Positions 1-5,147 of a stretch of DNA of 7,210 nucleotides are shown piece after piece. A model generated the notes under the pieces. The model was given only the letters and a program-made list of their open reading frames with translations, had not been told where the DNA came from and did no database searches. The number at the start of each line of letters is the position of its first letter. Within the stretch, counting starts at the first letter, position 1. The stretch covers positions 1 through 7,210 of the forward strand of contig JAKAZH010000090.1 in the NCBI GenBank assembly GCA_021815935.1, in the 5' to 3' direction. The DNA comes from Actinomycetes bacterium. GTDB taxonomy: Bacteria; Actinomycetota; Acidimicrobiia; Acidimicrobiales; Palsa-688. The translations under genes and the position numbers were made by a program.

Positions 1-1110
1 CAACAGCCTCGTCGCCGCCGGAAGATCGACGGACTCGCCGGGGACGAACGGATGGGCCATTGCACAGCGGATCATTTCCGCCGGGTTCGCTTCGCTGACA
101 GGCGAGTCCGAGCCGGCCCGGACGTCCACGCCGGCGTCGAGCAACGACCGGATCCGGATGAGCCAGCTTCGCTCGATCTCGCTCAGCTCCCGCTCGTACT
201 TGGCGCGCCGCCCGTGGAGAAACGATGGGTTCACGACCACGCGGGCGCCGCTGCGGGCGATTGCGTCCACCTGCTCAGGCAGGCACAGCGCGTTGTGCTC
301 GATACGATCGGTCGAGCCCGCCGGGGGCGCCGACTTCGAGAAGGCGTCGAGGGTTATCTGGAGCGTTTCGATGTCGACGACATGCACGGCCACCGGGAAT
401 CCGGCTTCGTGGGCTTTGACGACCTTCGACTCGATTTCATCGGATCGCCCTGGCAGCGGCATCAACTTGACATGCCCGACCGACACATTTCCGCAACTCC
501 GATCCGCGACCACGCGTGAGCCACCGCAGAGGACCGTCCCGAACGAGGGGACCGCGTCGACATGCGCGAACCCGACCATCATCTGTACGCTTTGAGCGAC
601 GACACCGTGGCGCGACCAGCCCGCCATGAGGTCGAGCTCGCCTGGTCCGTTGGTGTGGGTTGCGTCGACGAAACCGTCGATTCTCATTGCCGCCCAACGC
701 TTGCTCAGCTCTGCCGCCGCGGCATCGAGCGTCGCTCGGTCGAGTCTCGGTACGCGACCTAGAAGGTCGTGACGGTCGTAGAGGACGCCGTCCGGATGGT
801 CCCCGACGCCCAGCTCACGCAGGGCCGCCGAGTTGAGCACAGCTACATGCCCGCTTCGATGATGAACCACCACGGGGTGGCCTCCGGCGCCGACTCGATC
901 CAGGTCGTCCCGTGTCGGATGGCACCTTTCGTCGAGCAGCGCCTCGTCGTATCCCCAACCCCGTATCCAGCCGCCGAAAACTCCGCCCCCCCAACCTTTG
1001 GCGTGTGCTCCAGCGAGACATTCGACGACTTCGGCGACGCTGAGAGCCCCCGATACGTCCACCGAAACGCTGGCGGCGACACTCGACAGGAAATGCACGT
1101 GGTGGTCCAC
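1..1110 (-). CDS. Amidohydrolase, YtcJ/Amidohydro_3-like (C-terminus cut by window edge)
   Basis: Metal-dependent hydrolase of the amidohydrolase superfamily; the substrate cannot be told. The minus frame is open from 1197 to base 1 and the reading continues past the left edge. Counting from a GTG at 1110, the metal-site residues appear in family order: HVH at residues 4-6, Lys215 in VKLMPLPG, His243 in VAVHVVD, His272 in RIEHNAL and Asp335 in AGSDSP. The segments WIRGWGYDE, HPTRDDLD and GHVAVLNSAAL are typical of the YtcJ subgroup. About 370 residues are visible, against roughly 500-550 for the family. The start is uncertain: GTG 1110 has no clear ribosome site, and in-frame TTG codons lie at 1155, 1167 and 1194. 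With any of them the usual 50-70 residue N-terminal beta-sandwich piece before HxH is missing. The gene is divergent from the DMT transporter. The family is fairly sure, the 5' end is not. Confidence 0.85.
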   Translation of the reverse strand, partial: MDHHVHFLSSVAASVSVDVSGALSVAEVVECLAGAHAKGWGGGVFGGWIRGWGYDEALLDERCHPTRDDLDRVGAGGHPVVVHHRSGHVAVLNSAALRELGVGDHPDGVLYDRHDLLGRVPRLDRATLDAAAAELSKRWAAMRIDGFVDATHTNGPGELDLMAGWSRHGVVAQSVQMMVGFAHVDAVPSFGTVLCGGSRVVADRSCGNVSVGHVKLMPLPGRSDEIESKVVKAHEAGFPVAVHVVDIETLQITLDAFSKSAPPAGSTDRIEHNALCLPEQVDAIARSGARVVVNPSFLHGRRAKYERELSEIERSWLIRIRSLLDAGVDVRAGSDSPVSEANPAEMIRCAMAHPFVPGESVDLPAATRLL

Positions 1111-1116
1111 GTAGCC

Positions 1117-1145
1117 ATCGTCGTCGCCGTCACGTCGTCGTCGCC
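1117..1145. repeat. GTC-rich low-complexity tract with a partial 17-bp tandem repeat
   Basis: The 10-mer CGTCGTCGCC occurs at 1119-1128 and again at 1136-1145, an offset of 17 bp, so the tract looks like one and a half copies of a 17-bp unit. It lies at the 5' end of the amidohydrolase. If translated in the amidohydrolase frame it gives an Arg/Asp-rich stretch just before the HxH motif. It is probably untranslated leader or a spacer, but which of these depends on the true start codon. Confidence 0.45.
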
Positions 1146-1165
1146 TGTTGTTCAAAGGTCTGCTC

Positions 1166-1194
1166 AACCTATCAATGCCGGTAAGCTCGCTCAA
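1166..1194 (-). promoter_or_regulatory. Candidate promoter for the amidohydrolase
   Basis: On the minus strand TTGAGC (1194-1189) is followed after 17 bases by TAGGTT (1171-1166). These match TTGACA at 4 of 6 positions and fit the TANNNT pattern common in Actinobacteria. Transcription would begin near 1159, which argues for translation starting at TTG 1155 or GTG 1110. A weaker plus-strand pair, TTGTTC (1148-1153) and TATCAA (1170-1175) with a 16-base spacer, overlaps it and could serve the DMT gene. This is pattern matching only. Confidence 0.3.
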
Positions 1195-1241
1195 GAGTCA
1201 GACGCTGAGCCAGATGCAGACACGGGTATTGGGACACAGAC

Positions 1242-2282
1242 ATGTTGTTGAGTGGAGAACGTTTCGCAGCGATAGTCCTCGCGCTGGGCGCCGCCGCATC
1301 GTTCGCCGTTTCCAACGTGACCCAGATGTCTGCAATTGCCCGCCAGCCGGCGCATGGCGACAGAGACAGGGCAGCCCCCGAATCGGGCGATGCCGAAGCC
1401 GCGAGACTGGACTCCGGCGTTGAATCAGAAGCGCAACCGCCGAAAGCAATAGACGGCGGCCTCCTGGTTCGAGTCGGTCGGGATCCCGTGTGGCTGATCG
1501 GCCTCCTGGCGTCGGTTGCCGGTTTCGGCATGGAAGCTATAGCGCTCTCGATAGCGCCTGTCGTCCTTGTGCAGCCGTTGATCGTGGCCGAGCTTGCCTT
1601 CGCGATACCGCTGGCGGCGGTCGTCGCCAAACGCAGGCTCGGCCAGGCCGAATGGACCGGGATTGCGCTGGTGAGTATCGGGTTGATGACTCTGCTGGTC
1701 GTCGTGCACCCCTCCAACACGCTGATCACCGCCACGCCCGGACGTTGGCTGGTCCTGTTCGCTTCGGTGGCGGCGGTCGTCGCCGCGCTCCTCGCGTTCT
1801 CGCGCGGGGCCGGCAAGATCGTCAAGACGAGCCTTTTGGCGGCCGCGGCTGGGGTGACCTTCGGGCTCCTGTCGATTATCACGAAAGCGACGACTCACCA
1901 GGTACAGGTGCACGGCATCGGATTCCTTGCGACGTGGCAGCCGTGGGTGCTTGCCGTCCTCGGGATCATAGGAATGACCCTGACGGTCAACACTTACCAG
2001 GCGGGCCCTCTGGCGGTGTCACTTCCGCTGCTCGACGTCGGCGAACCCGTCGCCGCTTCGCTTATTGCGACGCTGGTTTTCGGGGAGAGCGTCGGCCACA
2101 TCAGCGTGTCCGGCGACGCCCTGCTCGCCGCGGGGATCCTTGCGGTCATGGCTGGGGTTGCGTCGCTGGACCGTTCGCCGATGGTCCGCGGTCAGGTCGC
2201 CTCCGCCGGACCGCCCGTGTCGGACACGAAGTCGATCAACGATTCGACTGCCCCCACGAGCGACGGTTCCAGGTCCGCGTAA
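1242..2282 (+). CDS. DMT-superfamily (EamA/NIPA-like) membrane transporter
   Basis: Integral membrane protein of 346 residues resembling drug/metabolite transporters of the actinobacterial EamA/NIPA-like group; the substrate is unknown. Hydrophobic segments lie near residues 8-28, 83-101, 105-129, 138-156, 168-187, 196-216, 228-248, 257-282 and 288-308. The VLVQPLIVAELAFAIPLAA stretch (residues 108-126) is the familiar core motif of this group. Two parts are unusual: a hydrophilic loop of about 45 residues (35-80) between the first two membrane segments, rich in Asp, Glu and Ala, and a polar tail after residue 309. The ATG at 1242 is preceded by GGGA at 1231-1234, a weak ribosome site with 7-base spacing. 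The upstream neighbour is divergent, and the 3' end overlaps the convergent DUF3097 gene. Family length is usually about 280-300, so the extra length sits in the loop and tail. Confidence 0.85.
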   Translation: MLLSGERFAAIVLALGAAASFAVSNVTQMSAIARQPAHGDRDRAAPESGDAEAARLDSGVESEAQPPKAIDGGLLVRVGRDPVWLIGLLASVAGFGMEAIALSIAPVVLVQPLIVAELAFAIPLAAVVAKRRLGQAEWTGIALVSIGLMTLLVVVHPSNTLITATPGRWLVLFASVAAVVAALLAFSRGAGKIVKTSLLAAAAGVTFGLLSIITKATTHQVQVHGIGFLATWQPWVLAVLGIIGMTLTVNTYQAGPLAVSLPLLDVGEPVAASLIATLVFGESVGHISVSGDALLAAGILAVMAGVASLDRSPMVRGQVASAGPPVSDTKSINDSTAPTSDGSRSA

Positions 2283-3052
2283 CTTCCCACTCGGGCGATG
2301 AAGCTCCGCCACAGCCTTCCCGGGTCCGGCTCGCGCATGGCAGCGCAGATCCCCTCCTTCCATGATTGTCCCTTCGGTATCGTCGGCCAGCGGTCGAGCC
2401 CTACGACATGAGGCCGGATCGCCTGCCACACATCGACGAACGGCGTCCCGCAGACCCGGACGTCAGGCCCTTCCAGCGCCGCGGCGATTCTCGACTCCTT
2501 GCTGCCCGCCACCAGGTGATCCACGAGGACGCCCAGTCGCGCGTCGGCTGCCGGACGGAAAGCTTCGATGAAATCCTGCAGGCGGTCGATGCCGTCAAGG
2601 CGCTCCACCACGATTCCCTCTACTCGCAGATCGTCACCCCACACCTTCTCGACGAGCTCGGCGTCGTGGATTCCCTCGACCAGGACCCGGCTCGCCCGCG
2701 CCACCCTCGCGCGGGCCGGACCGGTGTCGATCGAACCCGACCGCGTAAGGTTGAGCGCCCCGCCTGCGGACACCTTGGCGGAAGGGCGCTTCGGAATCAC
2801 CAAAGTGACCGTCTCCCCGCCATACGCGAACGCCGCCCGGTGCATGGCGAACAACCGCTCCAGACCGGTGTTGGTCGAGCGGACCACCACTGCCGCCTGA
2901 TCGAAGCCGACGACGACCCCGGTGAAACGCGATCCGAGGTGGGTTACGACCAGCCCCGGTGTCGCCTCGACCTCTCTATAGGTGCGCCCGGGCCGCCAGT
3001 CGCCGTCGATAGGGCCCGATAGGATACCGCTTCCAGGTCGTCTCTCGGGCAC
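2192..3052 (-). CDS. DUF3097 family protein
   Basis: Conserved actinobacterial protein of unknown function, 286 residues, full length. It is recognised by the family's characteristic blocks: PGLVV (32-36) after a WRPGRTYREV start region, GSIDTGPARARVARASR (106-122), VLVEGIHDAELVEKVWGDD (123-141), LGVLVDHLVAGSKESRIA (173-190), PFVDVWQAIRP (204-214), SWKEGICAA (230-238) and SYADLEP (257-263). The VEG block followed by a later hydrophobic strand ending in Asp-His-Leu (178-180) resembles the Glu and Asp motifs of TOPRIM domains, which suggests a nucleic-acid or phosphotransfer role; this is inference. It has no signal peptide or membrane segment, so it is probably cytoplasmic. The start is GTG at 3052, with no purine-rich ribosome site and a small hairpin just upstream. 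It lies 31 bp after the acyl-CoA dehydrogenase on the same strand, and its last 91 bases overlap the DMT gene. Confidence 0.9.
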   Translation of the reverse strand: MPERRPGSGILSGPIDGDWRPGRTYREVEATPGLVVTHLGSRFTGVVVGFDQAAVVVRSTNTGLERLFAMHRAAFAYGGETVTLVIPKRPSAKVSAGGALNLTRSGSIDTGPARARVARASRVLVEGIHDAELVEKVWGDDLRVEGIVVERLDGIDRLQDFIEAFRPAADARLGVLVDHLVAGSKESRIAAALEGPDVRVCGTPFVDVWQAIRPHVVGLDRWPTIPKGQSWKEGICAAMREPDPGRLWRSFIARVGSYADLEPSLVGAVESLIDFVSDTGGPAEAT

Positions 3053-3059
3053 GGTGCCA

Positions 3060-3076
3060 GACGTTACCCGAACGTC
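3060..3076 (-). promoter_or_regulatory. Inverted repeat in front of the DUF3097 start
   Basis: GACGTT (3060-3065) and AACGTC (3071-3076) form a perfect 6-bp inverted repeat around a 5-base spacer. It lies between the dehydrogenase stop and the DUF3097 GTG, ending 7 bases from the start codon. An overlapping alternative stem is CCCGA (3067-3071) with TCGGG (3075-3079). It could be a small operator or an RNA hairpin where the ribosome site should be. Short palindromes also arise by chance in GC-rich DNA. Confidence 0.3.
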
Positions 3077-3083
3077 GGGGTGG

Positions 3084-4265
3084 CTACGCTGGCGGATCGC
3101 GTGGAAGGCCGAGAACCCACTCCGCTACGATGTTGCGCTGCACCGCCCAGGTGCCTCCGCCGATGGTCAGCGCCGGGGAAAAAGTCCAGCCGTAATGCCA
3201 AACCGGGTCGACTCCCACGATGCCACCCCGTGCCTTCATTTCGGTCGGACCAGCTCGACGCCGCTCGGCTACGGGACCGGTCGGGCCTGATCCCTGCAGC
3301 ATCCCCGACGCTCCCGCGAGTGACTTTGCCAGGGCCATCACGTGGCCGCCGTGCTCGTCGGCGAGAATCTTCTGCACCGAGGCTTCGGGGCCCGGCGCCG
3401 CGCCCGACAGCCGAGCGGACAGCGTCCGGTAGCGCATGAGAGCCAGTATCCGCCCTTCGGTCCAGACCCTGGCTGCCTCCTGGCGTAGCACCGGGTCGGC
3501 GACACCTCCGCCGGTGCGCACCGCGTCGAGGAGGTCGTCGACGGTCGGCCCGCTCCCCCACAACACCCCGCCGCTCGACAGGGAGACCCGCTCGTTGGCG
3601 AGCGTAGCTTTCGCGAGACGCCATCCCTCACCAGGCTCGCCGACCAGGCAGTCGGCTCCCAAGCGGACGTCGGTGAAAAACACCTGGTTAAAGGAATGAG
3701 CCCCAGTCATGTCCACGATCGGCGCCATAGTGATCCCCGACGTTCGCATCGGGCAGATGAAATACGAGATACCCCGCCGCTTCGGGGCGTCTGGATCCGT
3801 ACGGGCGAGAAGGATTCCGAAGGCGGAGCGGTGCGCCCCGCTTGTCCAAATCTTCGAGCCGTTGACCACCCACTCGTCACCGTCGCGGACTGCGCTGCAT
3901 CGCAGTGATGCAAGATCCGACCCGGCGTCGGGCTCACTGAACAGCTGGCACCAAACCTCCTCACCCGACAGCGCCGGCCACAGGTAACGCTGCTTTTGGG
4001 CGTCGCTGCCGGCCATCAGAATCGTCGGCGCTGCCCAGCCGATACCGATCGGGTTGACCGGCCGGGATACGCCTGCGCGCTGCAGTTCCTCGTCGACTAT
4101 CAGCTGGTGAAGGGCGTCGGCGTCGTGGCCGTAAGGGGCAGGCCAGTGAGGGACCACCCATCCCGCCTCGGCGAGCTTGCGCCCGCTCGGGTGCGGATTG
4201 GCCGCGAGCCAGTCGCGAAGCTCTGCGCGCCTCGGATCATCGTCGGGAGCCAGGTCGAAGTCCAT
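3084..4265 (-). CDS. Acyl-CoA dehydrogenase family protein (FadE-like)
   Basis: FAD-dependent flavoprotein expected to make a 2,3-enoyl-CoA from an acyl-CoA and pass electrons to ETF, in beta-oxidation or a related acid-degrading route. It has 393 residues, normal for the family. The N-terminal helical domain runs to about 105. The flavin/substrate motif LFSEPDAGSDLASL is at 108-121, followed by DEWVVNGSKIWTSGAH (130-145) and the middle beta-domain. The C-terminal helical domain ends in GGGTWAVQRNIVAEWVLGLPR (369-389). The position that carries the catalytic Glu in medium-chain enzymes (YEGTSQ) is Gly370 here. Glu225 in ANERVSLSSGG falls where isovaleryl-CoA dehydrogenase has its base. The enzyme may therefore use that alternative base or work as a subunit of a heteromer. 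The ATG at 4265 follows AAGGA directly, an unusually tight spacing. DUF3097 follows after 31 bp, and the TIGR03084 gene is divergent. Confidence 0.92.
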   Translation of the reverse strand: MDFDLAPDDDPRRAELRDWLAANPHPSGRKLAEAGWVVPHWPAPYGHDADALHQLIVDEELQRAGVSRPVNPIGIGWAAPTILMAGSDAQKQRYLWPALSGEEVWCQLFSEPDAGSDLASLRCSAVRDGDEWVVNGSKIWTSGAHRSAFGILLARTDPDAPKRRGISYFICPMRTSGITMAPIVDMTGAHSFNQVFFTDVRLGADCLVGEPGEGWRLAKATLANERVSLSSGGVLWGSGPTVDDLLDAVRTGGGVADPVLRQEAARVWTEGRILALMRYRTLSARLSGAAPGPEASVQKILADEHGGHVMALAKSLAGASGMLQGSGPTGPVAERRRAGPTEMKARGGIVGVDPVWHYGWTFSPALTIGGGTWAVQRNIVAEWVLGLPRDPPA

Positions 4266-4301
4266 TCCTTGTAGTATGCCCGTGATGCGGCGTCTGCGAC
4301 C
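4266..4301. promoter_or_regulatory. 36-bp divergent spacer with overlapping -10-like elements
   Basis: This is the entire gap between the start codons of the acyl-CoA dehydrogenase and the TIGR03084 gene. TAGTAT at 4272-4277 fits TANNNT on the plus strand and would start a transcript about 17 bases before ATG 4302. On the minus strand CATACT (4278-4273) covers nearly the same bases and would put a start at or beside ATG 4265, that is, leaderless mRNA. No good -35 box is visible on either side, so any upstream elements must lie inside the opposing genes. Confidence 0.3.
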
Positions 4302-5102
4302 ATGCCGGACATAGCAGAGCTGTGCTCGGACTTGGCGGCCGAGCAGTCCGACCTGAACAGCGTGTTGTCAAACGCGACGCCCGGCGACTGGGTGAAGCCG
4401 ACGCCGGCCGCCGGTTGGGATGTCCGCGACAGCCTCAGCCACCTTTGTTTCTTCGAGGAGGCGGCCGTCACCTCGCTCGTCGACCCCGACCTCTTCGACG
4501 TGCAGCGCCGCCGGCTCATGGCCGACGCCTTGTCGGCAGTCGCGGCCGGAGCACCCACACCCGACGTCGCCCTCGGGCGAACCTTGGAGGATCCAATGGC
4601 ACTCCTCGGGCGTTGGGGGACGGCGGCGGCGATGTATACGACCGCTGCGACAAATGCCGACCCGGCGCGGCGAGTTGCGTGGTACGGGCCAGCCATGAGC
4701 CTGGCGAGCTTCACAACCGCGAGGCTGATGGAAGCGTGGGCTCACGGCGTCGACGTCAGAGATGCGCTCGGGTTGCGCATCGAGACGGGACCGCGCCTCC
4801 GACACGTTTGCCACATAGGCTTCGGCGCGCGCTCGTACGCTTTCGCGTCGCACGGGGTGACCGACCCCGGGGACCCGGTTCGCCTGGTCGTCGACGCGCC
4901 CGGCGGCGGGACTTGGTCGTGGGGGCCTGACGACGCCGAAGACGTCATCAGTGGACCGGCGCTCGACGTGGCTCTCGTGTTCACCCAACGCCGCAACCGG
5001 ACCCGCACGGCGGTCGTTGCCAAAGGGCCGACCGCCACTGTGTGGCTTTCTATAGCCCAAGCGTTCGCGGGGCCCGGCACAGTTACAGCCCCAGGCCGCT
5101 AG
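4302..5102 (+). CDS. TIGR03084-family protein, maleylpyruvate isomerase/DinB-like fold
   Basis: Probable cytoplasmic metal-binding protein of the actinobacterial TIGR03084 family; its reaction is not known. It has 266 residues. The N-terminal half is a DinB-like four-helix domain: GWDVRDSLSHLCFFEEAA (38-55) with His47, and ARLMEAWAHGVDVRDALG (140-157) with Glu144 and His148. This His plus Glu-x-x-x-His pattern matches the metal site of mycothiol-dependent maleylpyruvate isomerase. WYGPAMSLASFTTARLME (127-144) and the C-terminal WSWGPDDAED, ISGPALDVALVFTQRR and WLSIAQAFAGP blocks are what identify this family rather than a generic DinB protein. Relatives of the fold often use mycothiol or another thiol as cofactor, which is inference here. 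The ATG at 4302 has no clear ribosome site. The gene is divergent from the acyl-CoA dehydrogenase at 36 bp, which suggests joint regulation and a role in the same acyl-CoA or acid pathway. It is convergent with the MMPL gene. Confidence 0.88.
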   Translation: MPDIAELCSDLAAEQSDLNSVLSNATPGDWVKPTPAAGWDVRDSLSHLCFFEEAAVTSLVDPDLFDVQRRRLMADALSAVAAGAPTPDVALGRTLEDPMALLGRWGTAAAMYTTAATNADPARRVAWYGPAMSLASFTTARLMEAWAHGVDVRDALGLRIETGPRLRHVCHIGFGARSYAFASHGVTDPGDPVRLVVDAPGGGTWSWGPDDAEDVISGPALDVALVFTQRRNRTRTAVVAKGPTATVWLSIAQAFAGPGTVTAPGR

Positions 5103-5104
5103 AC

Positions 5105-5135
5105 GCCCCGCCAGCTCCAGGATCGCCAGGCGGGC
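5105..5135. terminator. Possible shared terminator between convergent genes
   Basis: CCCGCC (5107-5112) pairs perfectly with GGCGGG (5129-5134), extendable by one G-C pair across a bulge, with a 16-base loop. It begins 2 bases after the TIGR03084 stop and lies 13 bases beyond the MMPL stop, in the only gap between these tail-to-tail genes. No T-run follows on either strand, so it would be at best a weak, GC-rich, two-way terminator. Confidence 0.3.
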
Positions 5136-5147
5136 AGCCTCGGACCG

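Noticed and set aside
1111..1200. A frameshift (for example the 17-bp duplication) separating the amidohydrolase from a missing N-terminal domain
   Set aside because: I followed all three minus frames upstream. Stops occur at 1152-1154, 1169-1171 and 1198-1200, so no frame carries an N-terminal sandwich domain here.
52..1251. Plus-strand open frames at 52-519, 158-595 and 769-1251
   Set aside because: All lie opposite the amidohydrolase, whose minus frame keeps the metal-site residues in order; the plus-strand products have no recognisable domains.
1172..1882. Minus-strand open frame of 236 codons opposite the DMT transporter
   Set aside because: Ser/Thr/Ala-rich antisense product with no motifs; codon use mirrors the real gene on the other strand.
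1490..2365. Plus-strand open frame of 291 codons overlapping the DMT transporter and the DUF3097 end
   Set aside because: It is a +1 frame shadow with an Arg/Gly/Pro-rich product; the transporter frame has clear membrane segments and family motifs over the same DNA.
2366..3022. Plus-strand open frame of 218 codons opposite DUF3097
   Set aside because: Antisense shadow; the minus frame matches the conserved DUF3097 blocks from end to end.
4100..4714. Minus-strand open frame crossing the divergent junction of the dehydrogenase and TIGR03084 genes
   Set aside because: It overlaps two well-supported genes in wrong frames and its product resembles nothing.
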